Notes: generated from the sequence alone by a model not told the origin. Counted from the stretch's first letter, positions 31,634-44,289 are shown. The stretch is DNA of 64,000 nucleotides from Craterostigma plantagineum (GCA_027422505.1 JAPQWV010000005.1:8685501-8749500); one strand, 5' to 3'. Program-made: numbers and translations.

Positions 31634-32539
31634 ATGAACAGAGGTACGAGGAACAAGCCTTCGCCAAGCTGGCTCTACGATGAAAAAGAAGCAGCTAAAT
31701 GGACTCATGAAGAGAACAAAAGGTTCGAAAGCGCTTTGGCCTTGTTCGATAAGGATACGCCCGATCGTTGGCACAATGTTGCTGCTTTGCTACCTGGGAA
31801 AACCGTAAGCGATGTAATAAGACAGTACATGGAATTAGTTGAAGATGTTAACCATATCGAAGCTGGGCTCATACCTATTCCAGGGTACACTAACGATAAC
31901 TCATTCACATTAGAATGGAGTAGTAGCAACGATAATTATACTCGCAATAATCAGTTCTACGGAAAGAGGAGTTATCCGACTCGCTGCGTGGATCATGAGA
32001 GGAAGAAAGGCGTTCCATGGACCGAAGAAGAACATAGGTAGAGAAGAACTCAGAACCTTAATAATTGTTGTCTTTCCCATTGTTCTTACGTAACTATTCT
32101 TTGATCCCTTTTCAGGCAATTTCTGTTGGGGCTAAAGAAGTACGGCAAAGGAGATTGGAGAAACATATCGCGAAATTTTGTAACGACGAGGACTGCAACA
32201 CAAGTTGCTAGCCATGCTCAGAAGTACTTCATGAGGCAACTCTCAGGTGGAAAAGATAAGAGGAGATCGAGCATACACGATATTACAACCGTAGATCTCA
32301 ACGATGCTAAATTCTCTTACACCGCCGAGACGAATAGGGCTAGTTCGCCTGAAAAGTCGAACTTGACGATCGAATCGCAGAATTTTACGGGTTTGAATTC
32401 AGATTCTGTGATGGGTTTTGGCCAGCAGCAGCCTATGATCATGCAGTTTCAACAAGAAATGTCTTCTTCTTCGTCTTCCTTTGGGCTCCATTGGCATGAA
32501 GAAGAAGGTCACGGTATGAATTTTCAGATGCATATGTGA
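31634..32539 (+). CDS. DIVARICATA-like MYB transcription factor (two SANT/MYB domains)
   Basis: A nuclear DNA-binding regulator. Members of this family control floral asymmetry in snapdragon, and paralogues act in growth and stress responses. Two exons, 31634-32037 and 32116-32539, with a GT-AG intron, join to 275 codons, normal for the family. Domain 1 (residues ~22-75) has [18 protein letters not shown] and [12 protein letters not shown], the protein-interaction SANT domain. Domain 2 (~127-175) begins [10 protein letters not shown], crosses the splice site, and ends with the diagnostic SHAQKYF motif (residues 167-173). The C-terminus is Gln/Ser-rich. The intron falls inside domain 2, as is usual in this clade. 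I cannot say whether it is the DIV orthologue. Confidence 0.93.
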
Positions 32540-35500
32540 TTAATTAATTAGCAGAGGCTCTATCTATGGCTGATCTTTTGCTACAAAAACTTTGCAATAA
32601 CATTTTATGATTGCTTTATCAAGTGTGGATACTTCTTAAATGTTGCTGAAGTTTTCTACGCTCTTTTGTCAAGGATCGATCTTGCATCTTAAAAATATAA
32701 TCTTGGTCTGATTTTCTTACAATTTCTGACGTGGCATATACATTTGTATGTTTATTGCAACATGGGATGATTTGACCAAGATGAGCATCTAATGCTTAGA
32801 TCTCCCCTGTCTCTACTGCGCTTATCTTGAAGGAATCATAACGCTATGATTTATTATGATTCTGACTAATCCCATATCACCATTTGAAAGAGAAAATCTT
32901 GAAAAAGATACTCTAGTAATAAATAGTTGCGATTATTCTTATTATTTTTTAGGAAGTAACTTCTAGAAAAAATCTCGTTCTCAAGGCCTCAACTCCATCA
33001 ACCGACTGAAGAAAGAAAAAAGAAAGAAAAGAATAATAATTCTATCACGAGCTCATTTGATAGAAAAAGGACAAACGAATCCCACTCACAAGAATTAAAG
33101 TAGCCTTTTGCAAGTTGTAGTAATCTATTAAAGCCTTTCTACTACTTTTTATTTCGAATGCGATATTCCTTCTACTCGAGTTTTTTAGAATTTAGGCCTT
33201 GTACCTATTCTCTTGAGAGTGAGAGCCTACATGGAATTTTTTCATGTTATTAAAACAAATATTGAAGCTGTTAAGCATTGTATCGATAGCGATTCAACGA
33301 ATATTAGACAAGAGACATTAAATCATTATTTATTTATTAATTAAAGACTATGACAGGATTATATAGAACACAGATAGTCTCTTTGTCACTCAGGTGGCAA
33401 CCGAATTTCTAATGGATTGTTTATTAGGTTTGTAACTTTCATAAAAACTTGGCGGTGTATTATTAATCAGTATTAGATTTGAAACCCCACATAATATTTG
33501 TTGGTTTTCATGGTTATTATGTTATATGAAAATTCTATTTCCTAACATTATTGATCCCTAAGCAAATATCATTGTAATAGGACAAATACATACGTGACAG
33601 TCTAATTTAAGAGTTTTTGGGGATCTTCAACACTACAGACTCTCGGTAATGAGCGATTGATTCGAGCATTGCTTCACTGTAATGACACTGAAAAAGGCAT
33701 AAAATTCTTTGAATGGACCTTCAAAAATATAACGGCAAGTGTTTGGAGTTAATGAATAAATGGTAGTTGAGCATGTGCATCAAAGTTGGCAATATGAGTG
33801 AAAAGTATGTAGAACCCCACTGGCCAGTGTGTTTTACATTATTTACAAATATAGGCACTCTGTGCTAATCATTAATAGGCACAATTTATTATATAATTTC
33901 TTTTTACATTTGTTATTGGAATATATTTTTGATGTATTTTTTACTTAAATTTAATATGTTCTTTATAGTTCGATTAACAAATTGAATTAAACCGAACTAG
34001 AAATCAATTATCTCGATTAAGGAATCGGATTTTTCAATTCGGTATTTGGTTTTTAATTTTTATAACATATTTTTTCAGTTCGCCGAAATCAAACTTTTTT
34101 TTTTATTATTGTACATAATAATATATACGATATTTTATGACTAATAATATAAACGTATCAACCAATATTTTAGAACCACGTCGATACAATTTTTCCGCTT
34201 CGTTGGTTTTTTAGTTGGTTCTGTGCAGGTTTTACATGTTCATGACAAAAGCTTTAATTTTAATTGGATTTCGTGTTGACAAAAAATACCGTAAAAATTT
34301 TCAAAATGGAGGAAAATTAGTGGTGATTACTATTGTTGCTTTTTCTTTTTCCAATTGTGCACTATATTTCATTTATTTGCGTGAATCGTGTGTTTATCTT
34401 TCTTCATTTTATGAATCATAGTCCAATTGTATTATCTTTTTTAATTGTGTATATTGCCAAATTAATTGGTGGAAAAAATAAATTAAAAGGATGCCTATTT
34501 TTGTAGAATAAAATTAATTCACAAAAAGAAAATAAAATAAAAGAATGCCTATTTTTGTAATACAATACACATAGTGCCTATTTTTGAAATTCAAGTTTGA
34601 AAAAGTGTTTACTTTTGTAATTAACTCCACTTGCCATATCAAGCTAGAAATTCAAAGAGAAAAAAAAAAGCATTTGAGTCATGAATCCACTTTTATTATG
34701 GCAGAAATCAAGAGGAGACTATATAGTAGTTAGTACACCAATTAATTACAAGTTTCTTACGGAATGTTGAGTCACAAATTCAATTATGGCTTTAAGCCAA
34801 CCTCTTTAAAATAAGATAGATGGATTCTACCAAGCAGTGATTTCAAGAACACATTCAATTATGGCTTTAATCTACTCTTCAAAACACATTTTACTGACTA
34901 ATCCCATAATGGCATTCTTTAGGAAAAATAGCCTACGTCGGGCACCGGCAGAATAACCCTAATCTAAAAATATATGAGAAATTTTATGGTGCTCACCTTA
35001 ACCTATAACCCTAATCTAAAAATAAAAATTAAAAAATCCTTAGGAATCCAACCCACACTAGTATGTAGCCCTATTTTGCAAAGAGCTGTTACTATGCCAA
35101 AGGCAAGTTGAAAATATTAGTCATGAATATGTTAATATCTTTAACGATAGTAATTAGACCTATCTATATTTCAAAAATCAATAGGAGGCTACTTTTCTAG
35201 ATTATTATGATCAGCGTTAAGCGTGGAAATCTTAAAGAAGAGTGGACGGAATGTAGACAATAGTTGTGTAGTCATACATCTGAGTATATGTCACGATGTT
35301 GTAGAGTACAAAACCCTTTATTACAGAAGGGTCCTCTTTGTAAAATGAGAGCTAAAATACTCTTAAAATTTATGTGATTAACTATAAAGTTCCTAGGCTA
35401 TTTTTTCAAATCTTTTTGGTTAGAAGTTATTTTCCTAAAATATCTTGCATAATAGGTATTGTAGGGATGCCAAACACAATCCCAGATTGGTTATATAAAA

Positions 35501-36821
35501 AGGTTGTAACAAGTTTCGTTGATTTTTTTCATCTGTTGTAACTTCGTTTTCTTAGAATGGAACCCCACTTGAACTATATATTGGTCTTTTGAGTATGGAC
35601 TAAAACGAGAGTGTTAATTCAACACCTATGTCAAAGCGATGTTCTAGCAAAAATTCGACGTGGATGATGTATTTCGGCCCTTGCAATGATTCTACTCAGA
35701 TAGAACCCGCAAATTGCAGTGATTGCTGATTGAGAGCAGGTCAGTCCGATTTTGTGCCTTGTATCGGAAGTCTTCATGGCATTGATTATGGCCAGCGACG
35801 TTTTAATTGGGAGAAATGAATGTCCAATATGTCGATTGTCGTTAAAGAAATGTCTGTTTGGTGGTCTTGCGTTTGAAGTAGTCAATTTCACACCGTTAAA
35901 TAAAAGACGTTGCAGGCATCTAAACTCAATGCACTGCTACGTTTATTACCAATTGCTTTTATAGTCGAACTTACTTGGATTCATTTTTTTTTTACAATTC
36001 TGGAGTATCCCACTCAACCAGCTATGGACTTACTTGAATGTCTAGATCAAAATGAGTTTATCTTTCCCTACGCAACGATGTGGTAAATCAAGAAGCTATG
36101 TGGTCAAATTGCATTGAGAGAACATCGATGGGGATATATGGAGAAAGAAGATTTACAGTTAAGGGGTCATCAATGTAATAATTCTCGAGCGAAGTTCAGA
36201 TTGGAAAATTACTTACAAAAACATATAAATACCAAGTTGTTGGGATTTTCTTGACATTAACGACAAACATATAGACTGTGTCTCCCCCACCAAGATTCTC
36301 AAAATCAAAACAACACACATAAAAGTCCGCACTACACTAGATTGGGTCAAAAAAAAAAAAAAGAAATACGAGGGGCCATTTTTAAAAAGAATTGAAAGGT
36401 GCCCAGAACAAGAAAATAACAAAGAAGATTTATAACCAACCAAATGCTATCAAAAGAATGAAGAAATCAAATAATACACATAATCTTAGGTGGGAAGAAC
36501 ACGCAAAACATTATATGTTCTTTATTACCTTAGTTAATACTCTGGTCTGGTCAAACCTGATGGTATCGACCAAAGCTTTGGAAGTGCGTATAGAGATTAG
36601 ATGTACGTGTGAAAATTAATTAAGACTTAGGAATGGTTTCTGAAGCTTTGGTCCACATTCAACTTCAGACATTTAATTTATATTAGAGACCACATACTCA
36701 AAGAATTCAAACCTTCCTTTATCTTTCTTCATTGCCCACTTTTCTCTTTCTCTTCTTTCCCTCCCATCAATTTTTGTAATAAATACCTCCCTCAGTCACA
36801 CTTAACAACACAACTGCACCT

Positions 36822-36824
<3 letters not shown>
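32540..36824. other. Gene-poor interval of 4.3 kb
   Basis: Mostly AT-rich and without recognisable genes. Small direct repeats occur: TGCCTATTTTTG at 34490, 34544 and 34574; CAATTATGGCTTTAA at 34781 and 34857; AACCCTAATCTAAAAATA at 34954 and 35005. At 35630-35960 overlapping frames on both strands (one with CPIC) look like remains of something coding, but I cannot identify it. Confidence 0.4.

Positions 36825-36853
<29 letters not shown>
36825..36853 (+). repeat. (TC)n microsatellite in the 5' leader of the Josephin-like gene
   Basis: About 14 TC dinucleotides end five bases before the start codon at 36858. CT-rich leaders are common in plant promoters and transcript starts. Confidence 0.9.
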
Positions 36854-36857
36854 AAGG

Positions 36858-37241
36858 ATGAGCAGAAGAAGAGCGAGCTTCAGCCCTGAACTAACCATCA
36901 ACAGCACACACAATGATGGAGCAAAAACATTCAAGAACAAGAAAAAAGTGATGATGATCTTTAATATACGGAACTTTGACAACAAACTCCCAAAAGTATC
37001 AAGATTCACGCCAGCGAACTTATTCAGAAACATAGGAGAAAAAGTGGCAAAAGCCCTTCAATTCATTTCAAGCAGAAGAAAGTGCTCGAGGAAAGTTTCG
37101 TCTGCTACTTTAGCAAGGTCAAGATCGTATGCATCACAATCGCTCGATTCTCATAGGGCCCAGGCCGTCGAAGAATGCATCGAATTCTTGAACTGCTCGG
37201 CCTCTTTGCAGAGATCGAATTCAGTCACAAGCTCATGTTAG
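36858..37241 (+). CDS. Josephin-like small plant protein
   Basis: A single-exon gene of 127 codons. The product is basic and Ser-rich. Conserved blocks are FTPANLFRNIGEKVAKAL (about residues 50-68), a basic stretch SSRRKCSRKVSSATLARS, DSHRAQAVEECIEF (about 99-112), and a C-terminal LQRSNSVTSSC. These match small plant proteins usually annotated Josephin-like. That name is a similarity label: no Josephin catalytic Cys-His arrangement is visible, so deubiquitinase activity should not be assumed. The ATG follows a CT tract and is the only good start. It is convergent with the methyltransferase gene, with 234 bp between the stops. Confidence 0.8.
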   Translation: MSRRRASFSPELTINSTHNDGAKTFKNKKKVMMIFNIRNFDNKLPKVSRFTPANLFRNIGEKVAKALQFISSRRKCSRKVSSATLARSRSYASQSLDSHRAQAVEECIEFLNCSASLQRSNSVTSSC

Positions 37242-37475
37242 TTAAGAGAGATTCAAGATGATATACAATCTTTTTTTGACAGGTTATACTCAATGATCAT
37301 TCAAAACAATACTTCAGCATCAGTTTAGCAATTATAATGTCAGTGAGTAAAAAGTAAAAACTACGTAATAACCATGGTCGCGATGATCAATTACAAACAA
37401 TGAAGTAAAGTAAAGCCAAAGAAATTGTATGGATTGGGAAAAAACAATATTGATTACACTGACCATGGATGGCTT

Positions 37476-39691
37476 CTAGTCTAAAGAAAGCTTCTGAAAA
37501 TCTTGAGTTCCATGATTCAAGGCCTTTTTAATCTCCAAAGCGCGCTTGTAAGGAGGGGCAATGGGAGGTTGAATGGGGTCTAAGCTCTGATAAGATCCAT
37601 CGGCAGATTTTGGGAGGGGATAAGAACGATCAGAATCATATCCACTGAGGTCACCACAGGCCAAGAATGGAATGTAAACCTTGTTGGGCCCTTCTAACCA
37701 AGCACTTCTACAATCTGTAATGGATTTTCATCAACAAGGATAAAGATGGTTAATTATACAAAAAGAAACGGCAAAAAATAGGGAGGATGATATTACCTAA
37801 GTCATCAGCGCCCGAGGGACTACCAATTTGCTCGAGGAGACGGTGCAGTTCTTTTTCGTTAAAGCCTTCAGGGGGTGAGTAGTTTTCGCAGACTATAAAT
37901 GCCTCTGTGTAGGGAAAAGACGGATAAATAAAAAGGAATTGGTTATAAACAATATTTTCAAGGAGAAGACAGTTAGTATGTCTAAGGATCTCAATGAAAT
38001 TAGATGGCTTCCACTAAGAGTATTCAAAAAGGGGAAGAAACATTAACGATCCATCAAGAGAATGCGTAAAAAGAGTCAGTTTAAGTTACCTATGCTTGAA
38101 TTTCGACTGCTCTTCGGTTTAGCAAATGTTACTTGAGCAAAGAACAGTTTAAGCTTGCAATAAAGGGAGGACATTTTAATAAATCAGAAGTCTTACATGT
38201 TTTGGGGTGTAGGAAAAAAAAAAGTGAAGCAACATAAAAAAAAACCTGACAGTAAAGGAGGCTTGTGTCCTTTCCTCTGAATATCTTTGCAATGAACTTT
38301 CCGCCACTTTTTAGTATATGTGTGACGATTGTCAAAGCCTGCAGTTAGAAAATAAAGGATATGTATTTATTTGCTAGAACTATCGAAATTAAGATAGCAA
38401 ACATTGATGTTAAGGATAATGGCATTGCACCGAAAATTAATATTGTAGAGAAGAAACCGTTTATATTCGTTCATACTAACCGCCAAAATCAACTGAGATT
38501 GAACGAATTCATCCATGTCATGTAGCCCAGTTACTGAAAGGAGAAGAGAATACAAGTGTGATACATCAGTAATATCATAAAGAAATTTAATCAAATGCCA
38601 ATAATCAATTTCATCACCATCAGGTGCACCGTCGCACACAACGAGATCAGCCTTGCAACCATCGAAATGCCGAATCACCTAACAAGATAAATCCAATACA
38701 TGCATAAATAAATACGTAAAAGCTTGAGCTTGAAGAGATTGTATCATACTTCAGTTTTATTTACTTTATTTCCAACATTAGCTTATGGATGGCGTTTTCT
38801 TTGAAAATCACAACTACGTAGGGATAAGTTCAAAAGATTCAAACCGTTTCTGCTGTACGTGCATTCGTTATATCGCCCTGAACCTGAATAACACCTTCAA
38901 TAGGAGCCATTGGCTGCAAATCAATTGCTACGATAAGGGGTAGATCACTTTCCCTGAAACATTTTTCCCGAGTAAAATCTTGGATCACCACTAGTTAAGG
39001 AAAAGGTAAAACACCAAAAATTTGGACAGTAAAAGCTTCTAAAGTACTAAAAGAGGAAGAAAATCAAATACTGAACACAAATAATGAGATTCAAGATTGG
39101 CTTTTTATTAAACACGCACTTGGATTCAGGAGATAGCTTTGCTGGAAGGTAAAGCTTCCGACTCAAAACCTATATCGACAAGAACAAAAAATTCGGCGAA
39201 TCTCAAAACAAGAGGTTATCGAAATATTCAATCGAATGAAAATCCGAGTGAGTTTTATACCTGACTCCAACTTCCAGGTGCTGCGCATAAATCAACGACA
39301 CGCTTTACACCTATTAATCATAGTAGAACTGCTTAATCATCGAAGATTGAACTTACGGAATCATTCAATTACAAAAAAGGGAAGTTAAAAGAACAACAAT
39401 GAAAGGGAAGCACTCAACAGCTCTCACTGATTAATCACCGAAGAGAGGGCAGTATAAAACCTTCAAATATGTTGAATTCTTCATCAATCTGAAGCAATTT
39501 GAATGCACTTCGAGCTCTCCACCCCTCCTCTTTAGCTTTCCTATAGTAGATATCCTAACAGCATCAAAGGGAACACAGCAACGTAAAAACATCAGATACA
39601 CCCAGAACGAACAATAATTAAGAAAAAAAAAGTTAATCAGTAGGAAAAAACCATCCCAACATACCCTTTTATCTCTCGAAGCTTTTCCCAT
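37476..39691 (-). CDS. FtsJ-family tRNA 2'-O-methyltransferase (TRM7-like)
   Basis: The likely role is SAM-dependent 2'-O-methylation of the tRNA anticodon loop (positions 32 and 34, as in yeast Trm7). Eleven exons join to 315 codons: 39665-39691, 39461-39554, 39261-39310, 39120-39169, 38845-38953, 38618-38678, 38481-38533, 38246-38338, 38090-38153, 37797-37904, 37476-37714. All borders are GT-AG and all phases fit. The K-D-K-E tetrad is visible: K28 (RARSAFKL), D126 (VVCDGAPD), K166 (GGKFIAKIF) and E207 (VCENYS). The SAM site DLCAAPGSW is at 47-55. The N-terminus MGKASRDKR is typical of TRM7. The C-terminal ~80 residues are a plant extension. The gene is intact and diverges from the CBM20 gene. 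Confidence 0.93.
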
Positions 39692-40219
39692 CGTCTCCTA
39701 ATGTTTATGTCGTAGTTGAATTAGAGTTTGCGCCGCCGTCCGAACTCTAAAAATTGTCCGTTACATGCGACTTTCCTTTCGGTAATTACTTCGAACACTA
39801 CGAGTGCCCCAAAATCGAGCAAATGGATTGTGGTTCGTATATTTAATAACTTTAATACATTTGTGGACCGAATAGAAATAAATTGGGCTTTATATTTATG
39901 ACATTCACGGTTTAGTTCGTTCGCATGATGATCCATTCAGACCAGAAATGATAAATGTAGAGAAATTAAATAAGGGGAACGAACACTTAAATACCCATAG
40001 CTATAAAATAATGGGGGCCAGCACAGCATGAAATAGCAAAGGAATTTGAACCACAAAGAAAGCCATACAATAAAAATACGTACAGACAAAATCATACTGT
40101 ATACATACTTCACACATTTCTAGAGATGAATTAATATACTTTATTAAACCCAGCACTATAATGCAACAATCATAACCTCCATATCTCAGTTTTTAAAGAT
40201 AAAGAATCTGAAGGGAAAG
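39692..40219. promoter_or_regulatory. Shared divergent upstream region (methyltransferase / CBM20 gene)
   Basis: 528 bp separate the two start codons, which point away from each other, so both promoters must lie here or overlap. I see no strong TATA box for either gene. Confidence 0.5.
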
Positions 40220-41904
40220 ATGAAGTCTTTGGGAGACTCATGCCTGAAGTTCTGTTGCTGCGAACAGAGAGTTTATGAGAAACAGAGATTGATTTGTTTC
40301 TCAGCCATCAAAGTTCCCTTTAGAAATCAAGAAACATGTTATCCTCGACATCGAAACGTTACAAATGGTACTAATCTTCGAATTTCATTCAAGAACAAGC
40401 GTGCTCGTCCCTTTTCTGCATATCAGGTAATGTTAATCGACGAACTGTACTTAAGTTTCAGTTCTTTGCTAACTGCGTTGAACAAACTTATGTACGAACT
40501 TGGTGGGTTCTGTAAGTTTAGCCCTTTTTGCTTATTCGATAGTTATAGACATAAAGAATAGAACTTCAATCTAAGGCGAGGCTCTGTTTCCTTAGAAACC
40601 TGTAAAGAAATGAGCAACAAGTTCCATGAACATAGTAGCAATTATATAAGAAAGAAATGACACTAGAGATTCTGATTTTTTCCAGGAAAATGCAGAAATT
40701 GAAGAAATTCAGACCGTTGATTCAGGTACGAGCTTTCATGTTAATCGATTTAACTCCATGCCCAGCTTTTGTAGCACAAATTTTTTTCATCTCTTTTAAC
40801 TGTCATTCAGTTCTTCCCAAACATGTCCGTGTAAGATTCAAGCTACAAAGAGAATGTGCTTTCGGCGATCAATTTCTGGTCGTAGGGAACGAACCCATAT
40901 TAGGTTTATGGGAACCTTCGCAAGGGCTTCCCTTAAATTGGTCCGAGGAACATGTTTGGCTCGGAGAAGTGGTAATGAAATGATATTGCATTCACATTGC
41001 AGAATTATTTCCTTACTGCGTGTTTTAGTTTAGCCCCAAAAAGGAAAAATAAAAGTCGTTTCTTGACAACTAAACAGAACCTTCCCAGTGGTAAATCCAT
41101 CGATTACAAGTTCGTATTGAAATCGAAATCGGGGGATATCACGTGGCAGGTGGGCCCCGATCGAGTTCTTCAAACGTGGGAAACAGATAAGGTAATAACA
41201 GTCTTGGACGACTGGGAAAGCCCACAACCTCATAACGTAGTCGAAGAAGACCATCCTTTGCCCATTGAGAATGAGGAGCTTTCGAATACTGATGGAGAGT
41301 TGAATCCATCGATCGCTTTGGTTGCTGATGACGTAGTTGAAGATTCACAATCTCAAGATTCGAGTTCATCGTCGGGCGACGAAGGAAATGCAGCGTTTGA
41401 CGAAAAGGATGATTACGTAGAAAGTGCAGAAAACGTCATAGAAGCTGATGATGATGATGATGATGATGATAAGGTAGCAGTTTTAGTTCCTGGTTTGGAG
41501 CCATTTACAGAAGAGAATGAGGAAAATAAGATCGAATTTGGGAAAAGGATCGATGATTCGTTGAAGGCTGAGGTAAACGAATCTTGAAGTTGGTTAGTTC
41601 CATGGTGTTTGATGATGTGATTCTTATCCATGGACAATTAGAGGGTTGCCTTTGTGCTTCTTATCTTCATCGCTTTGGCCTTAAGTTTATGATTTATGTT
41701 GTTCTCTGTATTATGGTGTAGTTAAAAGACGAAAATGGCCGCCCTGCTTCTGCGTCTTCGGAGAGTTCGATCGAGGAGGAACGCAGGGGTAATAACGAGA
41801 AAGAGCATGAGCAGCATGGAGAAGGTAGCAGCATTGTAGAAGGGGATATGAAATGGGGCCGACGAACACTTCGGAAATTTCTTTCTAGCTTAGGTTTTCC
41901 TTAA
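40220..41904 (+). CDS. CBM20 starch-binding domain protein, probably plastid
   Basis: The product likely binds starch or glucans in the chloroplast; no catalytic domain is visible. Five exons join to 361 codons: 40220-40426, 40686-40725, 40811-40971, 41078-41572, 41722-41904. The first ~65 residues are basic and Ser/Cys-rich without a domain, fitting a transit peptide. A CBM20 fold covers about 87-185: VRVRFKLQRECAFGDQ, VVGNEPILGLWEPSQGLPL, VWLGEV, SIDYKFV, TWQVGPDR and VITVLDDW, with the expected aromatic glucan-binding residues. A long acidic, Ser-rich tail follows, with eight Asp encoded by GAT repeats (41446-41470), then a basic end WGRRTLRKFL. If the last intron is retained, the frame stops at 41587. 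Confidence 0.88.
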
Positions 41905-42390
41905 GTCGAGAGTAAGAGTTGATGGTAGAGATGATGATCAAAGAGTTGTACGGACAAGGGTCGATCTTAATGTACCGCATTAACATTTGGCTCTCATCAA
42001 GTTTGGATACATAATATAATGATAGGCGTAGTGGTCATTGCATTAAAAGACAAAAATTGATTTTGGGTTTTTTCTTATTTAAGATTGTATGTATAGTGCT
42101 TGTGTGATCCCTTCATTCGATGTCTGTGCATAATAATAAGATTTGTCATGAATGAGAAGGCGCACGGCGTGCGCAAGACGACGTTGGTGATTCTTGCATG
42201 ATAGATAATAGTTTAGATTATCGAGAGGCGAAAAGCTCCACAATGCATATTTTGTTTTTACTACTACTTTGTGCAAGAATATATATTAATTTCCAACTGC
42301 TTTCATAATCACGAGTGCCGATTGAAATTTGATAATTTTCAGACAATACATGGAAAAATAAATAAAGAACGATAATAATACGACGACAAA

Positions 42391-42423
<33 letters not shown>

Positions 42424-42484
42424 GACTGAAGCAAAAACAGTTTCTAGGAAAAAGCTAGTGGTCGTTGTATGCGTTCGACTAAAA
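41905..42484. other. 3' intergenic region between convergent genes
   Basis: Contains the 3' ends of the CBM20 gene (+) and the peptidase gene (-). It includes a (GAT)10 microsatellite at 42391-42420. Confidence 0.5.
42391..42420 (+). repeat. (GAT)10 microsatellite
   Basis: Ten GAT repeats, just past the stop codon of the peptidase gene on the other strand, so likely in its 3' untranslated region. Confidence 0.9.
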
Positions 42485-43844
42485 TTACGAAGCACGAATC
42501 TCAACCTCGGGCAATACGTCAGCATTACCACTGCAAACTCTACCTATCCTTTGAGGCGGCCAAACAACGTGCGTAATGCGCCCACATATCAAACCCAGAG
42601 GAATCTGCTCAACCAAAAAATATTTTCAAGTCCTTAGAAAAACAACATCAAATGATGGTCCGATTTTGCAAATCACATAAGCAAGTCGGTTCGTAGTGAA
42701 TAGCAAACATGCCAACCAATGCTTAGTAAATAGGAACTTTCATGTCCAGTATAGAACTGAGTGAATGAAAGTTCAAATGATTCTAGTTGCTGCAATCGCG
42801 CCGAAACCCAACCAACGATTCCAAGTTCCGGAGCAGATTTTGATAGATAGAAATAAAAGAAAAAAGAAAAAGATTATCACGTACAGGACCAAATGATCGC
42901 GAATCTCTACTCAGAGCTGCATTGTCACCTACAACCCAACAATGCCCTTCAGGAACCCTTACGGCGTCAAGCAAAGGGAGGTGGATCCAGTCTCCGGGCA
43001 AAGCAGCAATTCTTTTGACGTTCTTTTCATTATAATTGCTCGGAGAACTGCAAAATCAAGTTGTGTGTGTTATGGAAAGGCCAATCAATAAGATATCATC
43101 GATACGTTCGGAGAGAACCAAAAAATTTGACATTACTCTCATCTTTCAGTGTAGTTACACTTTCCCCATCCCCAATGTCTTCTTGAAACCCACTTTTGCT
43201 ACTCAGCTTTGGAAAGATATAACAAGAGGTGCTACATACTAAAGTTAAGCAACACTAAACAAACCAGAGGGTTATCTCATCCTACACTATCGATAAACCA
43301 AATCAGCTTCTTTCATCAGGCATCTTATGCATTGAACTCGAATTCACTAAAGTTTCGTAACTGCTAAGGAAGTTCCTATAAATGCCTAAGTTTATGTGAA
43401 ATACCAAACTCCAACTACTTCACCAAAGCATAGGATCAGAGTATAAATGGACAGTCAATCAGGACTTGGAACCAGCGAAAAATCGCAAATGGCAAGCGAG
43501 CAATTTACCGAAAAACAACAATGTCACCCCTGGAGAACTTGTATTTATCAAGGCATAGTTTCTCCACCAGCACATAATCATCTGCAGCCACACAAAAAAA
43601 CAATAAAAAAAACAAGCAATCTCACTCGCTGCAATCGAAACTCAAAGCCAAAGTGAAAAAAAAAGAGGCAATTACCTAAAACGATAGCAGCGGAATCCTT
43701 GTCGCGCGGATTAAGAGTCGGAGACATCGACGAGCCGCGAACGGCCATAAAGCTGGCGTAGCGGTCGGAGACGGTGACGCCTATCAGACCGGCAGTCATA
43801 CATTTCTTGGACAAATTCCACAAGAAATTGCGAGTGGTGGTCAT
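42485..43844 (-). CDS. Mitochondrial inner membrane protease subunit 2-like (S26 signal peptidase)
   Basis: A membrane-bound serine peptidase of the type I signal peptidase family that trims sorting signals of proteins sent to the intermembrane space. Four exons join to 174 codons: 43676-43844, 43509-43581, 42885-43047, 42485-42604, all GT-AG. A hydrophobic segment covers about 16-35. The catalytic Ser39 sits in RGSSMSPTL and the catalytic Lys92 in NVKRIAALPGD. The box C/E motif GHCWVVGDNAALSRDSRSFGP is present. The short N-terminus and the lack of a plastid transit peptide fit IMP2 rather than thylakoid peptidases. The last exon has ITHVVWPPQRIG, as in plant homologues. The gene is intact. 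A transposon cluster begins about 170 bp before its start codon. Confidence 0.9.
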
Positions 43845-44289
43845 ACCTACCTATCAATCGAGTCGTCTGCGAAAGGGACGACGACTCAATCGTTTTTGGG
43901 ATGAATTCAATGGCTTAGCTGCGAGGTTTTGTGAAATGTTCTCGGTGGTTAAAGTTTAGAGGACTGTGAGTTTCATTGTTTTCCTTCAAGGTAAATGTTC
44001 TCTGCAATTTAAAAAGGGAATTACTATTCACCGCTCCCTTTTTACTAATCACCGCCCCTAAAGGCCTGTAAAAAGACAATTTTGCCCTTGTGATATTTAA
44101 ATTAATTTAAAAAGAAATAATTATAATTCCGGTACGAAATACTGAAAAATACATACTCAAATAAATTCGAACGATCTTCGGCAATGGATCGAAACGTAGT
44201 AACGTAAAAAAAAAATTCGATTTAACATTTTAAGGCCGATCGATCGATATTTTCGAACACGGGTCGGAATCGTTTGAAAAAAGTCCAGA

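Noticed and set aside
35752..35964. CPIC motif suggesting a RING finger
   Set aside because: Only two cysteines are present and the remaining zinc ligands are missing.
36858..37241. Deubiquitinase function implied by the Josephin-like name
   Set aside because: No Josephin catalytic Cys/His arrangement is visible in this 127-residue protein.
40997..41587. A separate 196-codon gene
   Set aside because: It is exon 4 of the CBM20 gene read through from the preceding intron; the splice acceptor at 41076-41077 gives a continuous domain.
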